NCBI GenBank assembly: GCA_018241645.1
Contig: JAFEDL010000052.1
Location: 4,986 to 43,809, forward strand
From: Pseudomonadota bacterium
Lineage (GTDB): Bacteria; Pseudomonadota; Gammaproteobacteria; Burkholderiales; SG8-39
DNA: 38,824 nt
Direction of reading: 5' to 3'
This document shows, piece by piece, positions 1 to 8,345 of the stretch. The position numbers were made by a program, and so were the translations under genes. Position 1 is the first letter of the stretch; each line of letters starts with the position of its first letter. The notes below the pieces were generated by a model. That model did no database searches. It was not told the DNA's origin and saw nothing but the letters and a program-made list of their open reading frames with translations.

Positions 1-344
1 CCCAGATCCCGGGCGCTGATGTCCAGCGCGCGGACCAGGTCGAAGCGGTCGACCGTGAATACCAGGTACACCGGCCGGGCGAGGAAGACGGCAAACAGCC
101 CCCCCGCCAGCACGGCCAGCTGAACCGCGACCACCCAACGGAGCCGGCGACTGAAGGCATATCCCGCAAGCGGGCCGCAAACTGCGCTCGCGACTGCAGC
201 GAAAATGCCGCCGCGGCTGCCTCCGCCCGCTTCGAACAGCGGCTGCGGATACCAGATGAGCAGCATGGGGGTGAGGGCCAGCGCCACGAGAGTGGCCCCG
301 GCGGCAAGGTGGAGCCCGGCGCGCAGGGCGCGGGACTCAGCCAT
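1..344 (-). CDS. TfpZ-like type IV pilin accessory membrane protein (3' part cut off by the window)
   Basis: The first 114 codons are present; the rest lies beyond base 1. The ATG at 344 overlaps the stop of the upstream transporter gene by 8 nt (ATGGCTGA), so the two are probably translationally coupled. The product has three likely membrane segments: about residues 10-30, a second around 40-60, and a third just before a hydrophilic motif, ARPVYLVFTVDRFDLV. That motif, plus an early WYPQPLFEAGGG stretch, is what I recognise from the TfpZ/TfpB family. In Acinetobacter and Moraxella such proteins help pilin assembly or control of subunit modification. No pilin gene is visible here, so the family call is fair but the role is open. 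Its position at the end of the pqi-type operon is unusual. Confidence 0.6.
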   Translation of the reverse strand, partial: MAESRALRAGLHLAAGATLVALALTPMLLIWYPQPLFEAGGGSRGGIFAAVASAVCGPLAGYAFSRRLRWVVAVQLAVLAGGLFAVFLARPVYLVFTVDRFDLVRALDISARDL

Positions 345-3177
345 CCTCGCCGAACTTGTCTCCCGGCGCCGCGGGCGCAGCCGCCTGGGGCGCGGGGTGG
401 GCGCGCGCCTCGACAATGTCCGCCAGTCGCTTGCCGAGGATCCCGCTGATGTTGAAATTGAGCTTGGCCATGATGTGCGGGAAGAACACCAGGTCCTTCT
501 CGATCCGCTCGTGGTCGAACCGCAGGACGGAAACCGGGCCGATCGCGCGCACGTCGGCAGTGCGGCGGGTGGCCTGCACGAAGCCGATCTCGCCCAGGAC
601 CTCGCCCGGCCCGAGGATCGCGATCAGGCGCTCACCGTCCGGTTCGATGCGCACCACCTCGAGCTCGCCGCTGACCACGAGGAACATGCTGCGCCCCATC
701 GTCCCCTGCTCGATCAGCCGGTCACCCTTGCCGTACTCGAGCAGCTCCGAGATCAGGATTGCCTTGCGGACCTGGTAGCCGGTCATCCCCTTGAATAGCG
801 GACTGTGCTCCAGGGCCGCGCGCTGCTTGGACATGGCGAGGATTTCGTACAGCCCGACCAGCCGGATCTTCGACATCACCAGCGGCGTGATGAGCAGGTT
901 GGCGAAGATCGAGAACAGCATCGTGGCCGCGGCCAGCGCCCCGAACTGGGCTATCAGCGTGAAGTCCGACAGCAGGAGGACGCCGAAACCCAGCGCGAGC
1001 GCCAGGCTCACGGCGATCACTGGCGCGGCCTCGTCCTTCACCGTCTCGATCACCGCCTCGTCGTAATTGGAGGTGCTGCGGCACAGCTCGCTGTAGCGCG
1101 CAAACAAATGGATGGTCCCGTCGATCGCGATGCCGATCGCGATCACCGCGACCATGACCGTTCCCGCGTTGAGCGGGATCTCGAGGATGCGCATGACGCC
1201 GAGGATCATCAGGATGGGCACGACGCTGGGCACCAGCGCGATGATGCCGCCCTTGACCGAGGTGAACATCAGCGACATCACGATGAACACCACCGCCAGC
1301 AGCCCGGCCAGCGCCGCCGCCTGGCCTTCGAGCAGGCGATCGGCCGCCGCGTTGATCATCAGGTTCTCGCCGACCACGGCCGTGGCCATGTCGGCGCCGG
1401 CATAGTGGCCGACGACCTCCTTGAGCTCGCGGATGTGGTGGTTCAGCGTGGACGAATCCCGCACGTTGTGCCGGACCACGATGTTGGCGCGGCGGAAATC
1501 GTGGCTGACGTAAGGCTCGAGGTCGCGCGGCGGGTGCAGCAGAAGGTACTCGGCCACGAGCTTTCTCGTCTGGGGGACACGGTAGCTTTCGGGCCGCCCG
1601 CTGTTGGCCTCCTGGTTGGCCTGCGACACCACATCCGCAAGGGAGAGGCTCCGGTCGAATATCCTCTGCTTGGCGATGAAACCCTGGATGTCGGCCAGTC
1701 TCTGCAGGTTGGCGGGATCGCGAAAGGCCCCTTCGGTGTTGGACTGCAGGGTGATGTAGAAGACCTTCACGCCCGCGAGGTCCTGCTGCATGCGCCGGGC
1801 GTCCTGGACGATCGCGCGCTCCGGACGGAAGAACGTCAGCGGCTCGTTGGTCACGTACAGGCTCGAGGCCTGTTGCACGAAGGCCACGCACAGCACTGCG
1901 GTCAGCGCGAGCGCCCACAGCGCCAGCCGGCTGCGCAGCACGCCAAAGGCGCGGGCCGCCATCGCCGAAAAGCCGCCGGACGCGGCAAAGGCCGGCAGGC
2001 CGCCCGTGCGCGGCCCGAATGAGGCGTACAGCATGGGCACCAGCAGCACGGTGATGATCCCGTTGGAGAGGATCGCGAAGGACGCGGCCAGCCCGAAATC
2101 GCGGATGATCGCAATGCCGGCAAAGGCATTGCTCGCGAACCCGATCGCTGTGGTCAGCACGGTCAGCACGGCCGGGGCGCCGACGCTCTTCAGCATGAAC
2201 TCGGTCGCCTTCACCCGGTCCGCTGGCGCGCCCCGGGTCCTGGCATCGAGCAGCCCGCCGTAATATCCGGAGATCATCCGCATGATCTCGGTGGCGCCGA
2301 TCACGACCACGAGCGAAGGGAGCATGGCCGACAGGATGCTCACGGGGATGCCCGCCCAGCCCATCATGCCGAAGGTCCACAGCAGGCTGAGGCCGGCCAC
2401 CAGCAGCGGCATCACGGCGGCGAACAGGCTGCGGAAGAAGGCGAACACGGTGAGTCCCAGCAGCAGCGCGGAAGCCGGCACCAGCACGCGCATGTCGTGG
2501 AGCAAACCCTCGCGGATCTCGGCGTCGATTCGCGGCGGCCCCACCTCCACCAGCGTCGCGAACTGGCCGCGCGAGCTCGCAAGCACCTTTTCGAGCGTCT
2601 CGTGAACTTCCCGTTCGCTCGGACCCTCGCCGCGCTCCCGGATCGAGATGCCGATCGCGATCGCGTTGCCGTCGGCGCTGACGATGTTGCGCGCCGCGAC
2701 CGGGTCGTCGAGGGCCTCGCGGCGTGCGCGCTCCGTGCCGGCGGAGTCGGCGGGAATTGCCCCCAGAAGCGGACGCGCGGTGAGTTGGCCTTCGACGCTC
2801 TTCACGGTGCGCTGCGTAAACAGGTCGTCGACGCGCTCCACGAACGGCAGCTGGCGCAGGTCCTCGTGCAGCTTTTCCAGGGCCTGCAGCTTGGCCGGGG
2901 ACCACAGCTGCGGGTCGCGCAAGTATACGAAGCTGCGATGGTCCGAGCCGAATTCGCGGGCCACGCGCAGGTAGGCCTGGCGCTCGGCATCGTCCTTCGG
3001 CACCAGCCGGTCGAACCCGCTGTCCACGGTCACGCGCGCTACACCGAACGCGGCCGCAAGGCTCATCGCCACGAGGAACATCAGGCTCGGCGCGGGGCGG
3101 TCCGCCCCGAAGCGGAAGAAGCGCTGCAGGAGGCTCAGCGGCTCCGTGCGGGGCTGCAGGTTCGGCGCATCGCTCAT
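337..3177 (-). CDS. MMPL/RND-superfamily transporter with C-terminal cyclic-nucleotide-binding-like domain
   Basis: A 946-residue inner-membrane protein with the two-fold MMPL layout. There is one N-terminal membrane helix (about 30-48), a periplasmic loop starting VTVDSGFDRLVPKDD, a block of helices (about 230-390), a second helix and large loop (about 415-620), and a second helix block (about 625-780). Residues 792-920 form a soluble domain of the CAP_ED/cNMP-binding fold, with a GEVLGEIGFVQATRRTADV segment at about 858 resembling the phosphate-binding cassette. MMPL proteins export lipids or hydrophobic molecules, often with a periplasmic LolA-like partner, and such a gene lies directly upstream with a 4-nt overlap. 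The cNMP-binding fusion is uncommon and suggests cytosolic ligand control of export. The substrate is unknown. The ATG at 3177 is fixed by the ATGA overlap. Confidence 0.85.
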   Translation of the reverse strand: MSDAPNLQPRTEPLSLLQRFFRFGADRPAPSLMFLVAMSLAAAFGVARVTVDSGFDRLVPKDDAERQAYLRVAREFGSDHRSFVYLRDPQLWSPAKLQALEKLHEDLRQLPFVERVDDLFTQRTVKSVEGQLTARPLLGAIPADSAGTERARREALDDPVAARNIVSADGNAIAIGISIRERGEGPSEREVHETLEKVLASSRGQFATLVEVGPPRIDAEIREGLLHDMRVLVPASALLLGLTVFAFFRSLFAAVMPLLVAGLSLLWTFGMMGWAGIPVSILSAMLPSLVVVIGATEIMRMISGYYGGLLDARTRGAPADRVKATEFMLKSVGAPAVLTVLTTAIGFASNAFAGIAIIRDFGLAASFAILSNGIITVLLVPMLYASFGPRTGGLPAFAASGGFSAMAARAFGVLRSRLALWALALTAVLCVAFVQQASSLYVTNEPLTFFRPERAIVQDARRMQQDLAGVKVFYITLQSNTEGAFRDPANLQRLADIQGFIAKQRIFDRSLSLADVVSQANQEANSGRPESYRVPQTRKLVAEYLLLHPPRDLEPYVSHDFRRANIVVRHNVRDSSTLNHHIRELKEVVGHYAGADMATAVVGENLMINAAADRLLEGQAAALAGLLAVVFIVMSLMFTSVKGGIIALVPSVVPILMILGVMRILEIPLNAGTVMVAVIAIGIAIDGTIHLFARYSELCRSTSNYDEAVIETVKDEAAPVIAVSLALALGFGVLLLSDFTLIAQFGALAAATMLFSIFANLLITPLVMSKIRLVGLYEILAMSKQRAALEHSPLFKGMTGYQVRKAILISELLEYGKGDRLIEQGTMGRSMFLVVSGELEVVRIEPDGERLIAILGPGEVLGEIGFVQATRRTADVRAIGPVSVLRFDHERIEKDLVFFPHIMAKLNFNISGILGKRLADIVEARAHPAPQAAAPAAPGDKFGEDG

Positions 3178-3905
3178 GGATGTCCTTCGAATACGGCGGC
3201 GGGGACATAGTCCGCGGAATGCACCCTGCGCTCCACCTTGAGCAGCGTGCGCCGGTCTTCCCGCAAGTCCTCGTTCAGCGTCATGCCCGGACGCCAGGCA
3301 CCCGTGTCGTCGGGCCGCGGGTCCTTGTAGGTCAGGCGCCGGGCGAGGCGCCCTTGCCGGTCGAGGTAGTCGACGCGGCTCACGAACAGGTTGTCCTTGC
3401 GCAGGTAGATTCTGCGGATCCCGTAACCGGTGGCTCGCGCTACGCTCTCGTCCTTCGGCATGGCGCGGACCACGAAATGCGTCACGCGCTCGAGCTCCTG
3501 GTTCGCCTCGCGCTCGTATTCGAAGTCCTGCGGCTGCTCGCCTTCAAAGTCGGCCACCGAGAAATCGGAGCCGAACAGGAGGCTGGAGGCGGCCGGCCCG
3601 TGGCGCCCGCCGCCGGAATCGCGCGACACGTACACCTTGAGGCCCCGCAACTCCTTGGGGGTGTCGATCACCAGCAGGCGTTTCATGCCGGAGGCGTCCT
3701 GTCGCGCGTAGTAGCGGACGGTGCGCACCGTGTACTGGCCAAGGCTGTCGCTCAGCACGAGCACCTGCTCCTCGTAGACATAAGGCGGTTGCGCCTGGCG
3801 GCGCAGGGACTCCTCGATGAGTTCGCGGCCCGTCTGCCCCCACGCGGACGCGGCAAGGCACGCCAGCGCGAGGAGGAACGCACCCCTGACCGCGGCCGGG
3901 CTCAT
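3174..3905 (-). CDS. LolA-like outer-membrane lipoprotein-sorting protein
   Basis: A 243-residue exported protein of the COG2834 'outer membrane lipoprotein-sorting' type, a LolA-like half-barrel expected to carry lipid or lipoprotein across the periplasm. A signal peptide covers about residues 1-23 (hydrophobic run ending ASAWGQ). The body has the family look: alternating beta-strand segments and phrases such as VRYYARQDASGMKRLLVID and YLRKDNLFVSRVDYLDRQG. It is not LolA itself, which is shorter and sits by other genes. The gene overlaps pqiC upstream and the MMPL transporter downstream by 4 nt each. COG2834 proteins often pair with COG1033 RND transporters, so the likely job is receiving or delivering the hydrophobic cargo of the next gene product. 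Confidence 0.75.
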   Translation of the reverse strand: MSPAAVRGAFLLALACLAASAWGQTGRELIEESLRRQAQPPYVYEEQVLVLSDSLGQYTVRTVRYYARQDASGMKRLLVIDTPKELRGLKVYVSRDSGGGRHGPAASSLLFGSDFSVADFEGEQPQDFEYEREANQELERVTHFVVRAMPKDESVARATGYGIRRIYLRKDNLFVSRVDYLDRQGRLARRLTYKDPRPDDTGAWRPGMTLNEDLREDRRTLLKVERRVHSADYVPAAVFEGHP

Positions 3906-4516
3906 GTCCCGCCTGCCCCTTTTGCCCGGATGCTGCGCGCGATCTCCTGCGCGAGCTGTCCGTACACCGCGCTCATGGACGCCACCACGGCCTCGTAGGA
4001 GGCGTTTGCGCCCAGCGGAGTCCCGGCGAGCGCGGCAGAAGGACTGGCGAGGAGCGCGCCATCAGAGCCGCGCGTCAGCCACCAGCGCGCGGCAAGTTCC
4101 ACCTTTCCGGCGGCATCGCGCTCGAAACGCTGCACTTCGACCTCCACGCGCACGTCGGGGGCAAGTTTCAGCGTGTGCGGCGCGGCCACCACCTGGTCGC
4201 TCGCGAGCAACCGGGAGAGATTTTCCGCCAGCACGCGGGTCATGTCCTGGCGCAGGTCGCCGGCCCAGAGCTCGTAGTCCGCCATCAGCAGGCGATGGTC
4301 GCTGCCGCGCGTGACGATCTGAGTGCGCTCGAGGTACTGCGGCAGGCGCACGTCCCTGATCACCACGGCCATAGCCTTCGGCGCCGGCGGCTGCGACGAG
4401 GCCGGGGCCGTCGCCGCAAGCACGTAATAGCGCGTGACCGGATCGGAGGCGCATCCGGCCAGCAGCGCAAGAGCGGCCCCAAGCACTGCGAAGGCGATAT
4501 TTGCGCGCGCTTTCAT
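3902..4516 (-). CDS. pqiC: PqiC-type outer-membrane lipoprotein (ABC transport auxiliary family)
   Basis: A 204-residue lipoprotein. The signal peptide ends in the lipobox LLAG-C22, so it should be lipidated and sent to the outer membrane. The mature part starts with SDPVTRYYVL, the typical opening of the PqiC/DUF330 family, followed by VVIRDVRLPQYLERTQIVTR. In Escherichia coli, PqiC forms an outer-membrane ring that docks the PqiB needle and helps form a periplasm-spanning lipid path. The gene lies between pqiB and the LolA-like gene, with ATGA overlaps on both sides, as in known pqiABC operons. A lipid role is inferred from the family. Confidence 0.88.
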   Translation of the reverse strand: MKARANIAFAVLGAALALLAGCASDPVTRYYVLAATAPASSQPPAPKAMAVVIRDVRLPQYLERTQIVTRGSDHRLLMADYELWAGDLRQDMTRVLAENLSRLLASDQVVAAPHTLKLAPDVRVEVEVQRFERDAAGKVELAARWWLTRGSDGALLASPSAALAGTPLGANASYEAVVASMSAVYGQLAQEIARSIRAKGAGGT

Positions 4517-6174
4517 TGCTTTTCTCCCGTGGGCTTCCTGCCGAACAGCAGCGATTGCGGGCTGCGCTCCAGGAGTTCGACCAGGCTCCGGATCGCGCGC
4601 GCGGTCGCGGAAAGCTCCTGCGTGAGCCGCACCGCACCGTCGTGCATCGGCGACTCGGGCGCCAGCATGCCGTCCACCGCCGCCATCGTTGCCTTGGATT
4701 TTTCCAGCGCGTCGCGCGCGGCAGCCAGGGCCTGTTCGAGATTGACGGTGATCGGCTCGGCCCGCTCGTCGACCTTGTGCAGGATGCTGCGCAGGCTCGC
4801 GAGCGACGCGCCGAGGTCGGCGATGGTCTTGTCCAGGCCCGGCGAGTTGGCAACCGACGCAGTGCCCTTCAGCGTGCTCTGCAGTTCGGCGCCGATCGCC
4901 ACGATGTCGACCTTGTCGAGCTTGTCCACGATGCCCTTCACCTGCGTCGTCATCTGCTCGAAATTGCCCTGCACGGTCGGCAGCTCGGGCTCGGTGCGGC
5001 CGGCCCCGGCCAGCCGGATCGGGGCTTTGGGCTGCATGTCGAGGTCGACGAACAGCTGCCCGGTCAGCAGGTTGCCGGTCTGCAGCCGCGCACGCAGCCC
5101 GCGCTTGACCAGCGCCTGGAAGGCCTCGCGGGGCGCCTTCTTCATGCGCTCGCCGCGCTCGAGGATCCTCTCGGGCTCCAGTTCGACGACCACGGGGATG
5201 CGAAACGCGGTGGTGCGTTCGTCGTACTCCAGGCGGACATCGATGACCGAGCCGACCTTGATGCCCTTGAACTCCACCGGGGCGCCCACCGTCAGGCCGC
5301 GCACCGAGTCCTCGAAGAACAGCACGTAGCGGATTTTGGCGGCATAGGCCTGGTCCTGGATGGCCTTCTGGTCGTCGTGCAGCGTGAACACCAGCCCGGT
5401 GATGTCGTCCGGGCCGGAATCCTGCCCGTCGGGCGTGTCGAAGGCGATGCCGCCGAACAGCAGCGCCTGCAGTGACTCGGTCTTGACGCGCATCCCGTCG
5501 GGACCGACGGACAGGTCCAGGCCGCTCGCGCTCCAGAACCGCGTATTGCTGCGGACCAGCCGGTCGAACGGAGGCTTGACGAAAGCGTGGATCAGCACGC
5601 TGCGGTAGTCGTTGGCCATTTCGTAGCCCAGCACTTCGCCCGCTACGATGCCCTGGTAGTGGATCAGCGAGCCGCGGTCGATCGAACCGAGCTTGCGCGC
5701 CATCAGCGTGATCGGCTTGCCCGCCTCATCGGCGTTTACCACCGGCGCTGACTCCAGCCCTACGAACAGGGCTTGCGGCGCCCCCTGCCCGGGTTCGATC
5801 TCGATATAGGAGCCCGACAGCAACGTCCCTAGGCCGGAGATGCCGCGCGCCGAGAGCGTCGGGCGCACCACCCAGAAGCGCGTGTCGCGGCGCAGGAAGT
5901 GCGCGGCTTCCTTGCTGAGCCGGGCGCGCACCTCGACGCGGGAGAAATCCTTGCTGAAGCGCACGCCTTCGACCAGCCCGATGTCCAGGCTCTTGTACTT
6001 GATGCGCGTCTTGTTGACCTCGATGCCCTCGGCGGTCCGGAACGTGATCGTGACCAGCGGGCCCTTGTCCGTAAGTGTGTGCACGATGAGCCACGCGCCG
6101 AGCAGGGCGGTGATGATGGGGATCAGCCAGACGATGGACGGCCCGCCGCGCTCCTTGACCACGGGCTGGTTCAC
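4513..6174 (-). CDS. pqiB: PqiB, MCE-domain intermembrane transport protein
   Basis: A 553-residue protein with one N-terminal membrane anchor (about 13-33, IVWLIPIITALLGAWLIVH) and three MCE/MlaD-type beta domains, roughly 40-135, 155-260 and 280-390. A long helical C-terminal part rich in ATVNL-type segments follows. Length and layout match E. coli PqiB, whose hexamer makes a needle-like tunnel between the inner and outer membranes for lipid movement. The start is GTG at 6174, fixed by a 4-nt GTGA overlap with the pqiA stop. The repeated phrase 'KIKYKS/VEFKGIKVGSV' marks successive MCE units. Confidence 0.93.
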   Translation of the reverse strand: MNQPVVKERGGPSIVWLIPIITALLGAWLIVHTLTDKGPLVTITFRTAEGIEVNKTRIKYKSLDIGLVEGVRFSKDFSRVEVRARLSKEAAHFLRRDTRFWVVRPTLSARGISGLGTLLSGSYIEIEPGQGAPQALFVGLESAPVVNADEAGKPITLMARKLGSIDRGSLIHYQGIVAGEVLGYEMANDYRSVLIHAFVKPPFDRLVRSNTRFWSASGLDLSVGPDGMRVKTESLQALLFGGIAFDTPDGQDSGPDDITGLVFTLHDDQKAIQDQAYAAKIRYVLFFEDSVRGLTVGAPVEFKGIKVGSVIDVRLEYDERTTAFRIPVVVELEPERILERGERMKKAPREAFQALVKRGLRARLQTGNLLTGQLFVDLDMQPKAPIRLAGAGRTEPELPTVQGNFEQMTTQVKGIVDKLDKVDIVAIGAELQSTLKGTASVANSPGLDKTIADLGASLASLRSILHKVDERAEPITVNLEQALAAARDALEKSKATMAAVDGMLAPESPMHDGAVRLTQELSATARAIRSLVELLERSPQSLLFGRKPTGEKQ

Positions 6175-7442
6175 GCCGCGGCCCCCTGCGCCGGTTCAGG
6201 GCCCTTGCCGGCGCGGTCCCAGACGAGGCGCGGGTCGAACGAGTGCGCGGCAAGCATCGTGAGCACCACGGCTGCCCCGAAAAAGGTCGCCCCGAGGCCC
6301 GGGTGCACCGTGGCCAGCGCGTCCATGCGCACCAGCGCAACGAGGATGCCCACCAGGAAGATGTCGATCATCGACCAGGCCCCCACGGCCTCGGTCACGC
6401 GGTAAAGAAGCGTGCGGTCGCGCACCCGCCAATCGGATCCGCGTTGCACGGTGACGAGCAGAACCACGAGCGAGATGATCTTGGCGATCGGCACCACGAA
6501 GCTGGCGAACAGCACGAGCAGGCCCAGCGGCACCGCCCCGTCCTCGATAAGGTGGATCACGCCCGACAGGATCGTGCTGGGTTCCCCCTGACCGAAGCGG
6601 ATCACGGTCATGACCGGCAGTACGTTGGCCGGGACGAGCAGCAGCGTCGCGGCCGACAGCAGTGCCCAGGTGCGTGGGATGCTTTCGTGCTGGCGCATGC
6701 CGTGCACGGCGCTGCCGCAGCGCGGGCATGCCCAGCGCATTCCGGGCTCGGGCCGGGCCACCAGCAAGTCGCAGGTATGGCAGGCGGCGTAGCCCATGTC
6801 CGCCGCGCTCCCCTCGGGCACTGCCTCGGTCACGGGCCCGATCCTCGGCCAGAGCACCGCGGGGTCGAAGCTCGCCACGGCCGCCGCGGAGACGACCAGC
6901 AGGCCCACGAAGGCGAAGAAAGCGGTCCCCGGGATCACTTCGGCCAGGTCCTGGAGTTTCACCACTGAAACCAGCAGACCGAGCATGAAGACTCCGATCA
7001 GGCTCCAGGGAGTCAGCGTCCGTACGACCCGCCAGACCGGCGTCATCCAAATGGGACGGATGCCGAGGCGCAGCGGCAGCAGCAGGTAGAGCATGCCGCA
7101 GATGGTCAGGAAGGGAAACACCACGCTGGTCAGCGCTATCAGCAGCCCGACCTCCGGCATGCCAGCCTCCTGTAAGGCGAATGCGCCGGAAATCAGCACG
7201 GTCTGCTGGACCCGGTCGCCGAACTTGAGCGCCACGAACGGAAAGGTGTTGGCCAGCAGGAACAGGATCAGGGCGGCGAGGTACAGGGCGGCCGAGCGGT
7301 CGAGGCTCCTGGGCAGGTTGCGGTACAGCTGCGTGCCGCAACGCCCGCAGAGCGCCTTGCCGCCCTCGGGGACCGGGACGATGCGATGCGCGCCGTCGCA
7401 GGCATGGCAGGCAATCAGCCCGTCGGCCGCATAGCCCGGCAC
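6171..7442 (-). CDS. pqiA: PqiA, paraquat-inducible inner-membrane protein A
   Basis: An integral membrane protein with two tandem PqiA units, each starting with a zinc-ribbon-like pair of CxxC motifs. The first is C12-C15/C32-C35; the second lies near the middle (ACHTCD and CPRCGS). Each unit is followed by about four membrane helices. PqiA is the inner-membrane partner of PqiB. I chose the GTG at 7442 (423 residues) because a strong Shine-Dalgarno run, GGGGGAG, lies 6 nt upstream and the N-terminus (LIACHACD) then matches the family. The frame stays open up to 7553, but that start would overlap the divergent tatD start and add an unlike arginine-rich tail. It is the first gene of the overlapping pqi operon. 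Confidence 0.9.
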   Translation of the reverse strand: MPGYAADGLIACHACDGAHRIVPVPEGGKALCGRCGTQLYRNLPRSLDRSAALYLAALILFLLANTFPFVALKFGDRVQQTVLISGAFALQEAGMPEVGLLIALTSVVFPFLTICGMLYLLLPLRLGIRPIWMTPVWRVVRTLTPWSLIGVFMLGLLVSVVKLQDLAEVIPGTAFFAFVGLLVVSAAAVASFDPAVLWPRIGPVTEAVPEGSAADMGYAACHTCDLLVARPEPGMRWACPRCGSAVHGMRQHESIPRTWALLSAATLLLVPANVLPVMTVIRFGQGEPSTILSGVIHLIEDGAVPLGLLVLFASFVVPIAKIISLVVLLVTVQRGSDWRVRDRTLLYRVTEAVGAWSMIDIFLVGILVALVRMDALATVHPGLGATFFGAAVVLTMLAAHSFDPRLVWDRAGKGPEPAQGAAA

Positions 7443-7526
7443 CGCCGTCTCCCCCCTGGTTCTGGCCACCGTGATTTCAGTCCGTTTCGGTACAGGACGC
7501 GATGATAGCGGCACAGGCGCCCTAGG

Positions 7527-7532
7527 TATACT
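7527..7532 (+). promoter_or_regulatory. Candidate -10 box for tatD (possible leaderless start)
   Basis: TATACT stands out in a GC-rich 96-nt divergent gap. It ends 6 nt before the tatD ATG at 7539, so transcription would begin at or next to the start codon. No Shine-Dalgarno sequence precedes the ATG. No good -35 box is visible at 16-18 nt spacing, so this is a weak call. Confidence 0.35.
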
Positions 7533-7538
7533 CGGGCG

Positions 7539-8345
7539 ATGGGCCCGCACCACAAACTTTCACATGCCATCGTCGACATAGGCGCCAACCTCACGCATGC
7601 CTCGTTCCAGGCGGACCTGCCCGACGTGCTGGCACGCGCCCACCGCGCAGGCGTCGGCACCATCGTGGTCACAGGCACGAGCGTCGAGGGCAGCCGCGCG
7701 GCGCTGGCGCTCGCGCAGGCCCACTCGCACATCTACGCCACCGCAGGCGTGCATCCGCACGAGGCCGCGCACTGCAACTCCGACACCCTGCCCGCCCTGC
7801 GCAGCCTGCTTGGAGACCCGCGCGTGGTGGCAGTGGGCGAATGCGGCCTCGACTTCAACCGCAACTACTCGCCCCACCCCGACCAGGAGAAGTGGTTCGT
7901 GGCCCAGCTGGAGCTGGCCTGCGAGCTGGGCAAGCCCCTGTTCCTGCATTCGCGCGACGCGCATCCCCGATTTGCCCAGATCCTTCGCGACCACGAGGCG
8001 CGCCTGCCGCCGTCCGTGGCCCACTGCTTCACCGGCGAAGCCGACGAATTGCGGGCATATCTCGACCTCGGCCTCTATATCGGCATCACGGGATGGATCT
8101 GCGACGAGCGGCGCGGCAGGCACCTGCTCGAACTCGTCCGGGAGATTCCCGCCGACCGGCTGATGATCGAAACCGACGCGCCCTATCTCACTCCCCGCAC
8201 GATGCGCCCGCAACCGCACGGGCGGCGCAACGAACCCGCTTTCCTGCCGCACATCCTCGAAGCCATAGCGGCGGCGGTCGCGAAGCCCGTGGACGAGCTC
8301 GCCCGCACCACCAGCGAGAACGCGAAGCGTTTCTTCGGCCTATGA
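7539..8345 (+). CDS. tatD: TatD family metal-dependent hydrolase/DNase
   Basis: A 268-residue TIM-barrel metalloenzyme, close in length and motif order to E. coli TatD (about 260 residues). Seen in order: VDIGANLTHASF at the N-terminus, TAGVHPHEA, VGECGLDFNRNYS, LFLHSRDAH, VAHCFTGE, GITGWICDERRG and IETDAPYLTPR, ending ENAKRFFGL. The His, Glu and Asp residues in these motifs bind the catalytic metals. TatD has Mg-dependent 3'-5' exonuclease activity and is linked to DNA repair and quality control. The second codon of the next gene overlaps the stop (ATGA), so tatD and the acyl-CoA synthetase form a two-gene operon. Confidence 0.93.
   Translation: MGPHHKLSHAIVDIGANLTHASFQADLPDVLARAHRAGVGTIVVTGTSVEGSRAALALAQAHSHIYATAGVHPHEAAHCNSDTLPALRSLLGDPRVVAVGECGLDFNRNYSPHPDQEKWFVAQLELACELGKPLFLHSRDAHPRFAQILRDHEARLPPSVAHCFTGEADELRAYLDLGLYIGITGWICDERRGRHLLELVREIPADRLMIETDAPYLTPRTMRPQPHGRRNEPAFLPHILEAIAAAVAKPVDELARTTSENAKRFFGL

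Noticed and set aside
722..3208. A very long open frame on the minus strand (about 828 codons) in another frame of the MMPL gene
   Set aside because: Arginine- and alanine-rich translation with no family motifs; it is a GC-driven shadow of the real transporter frame.
7443..7553. Longer PqiA start
   Set aside because: It would overlap the divergent tatD start and add a non-homologous basic tail; a strong Shine-Dalgarno marks GTG 7442.
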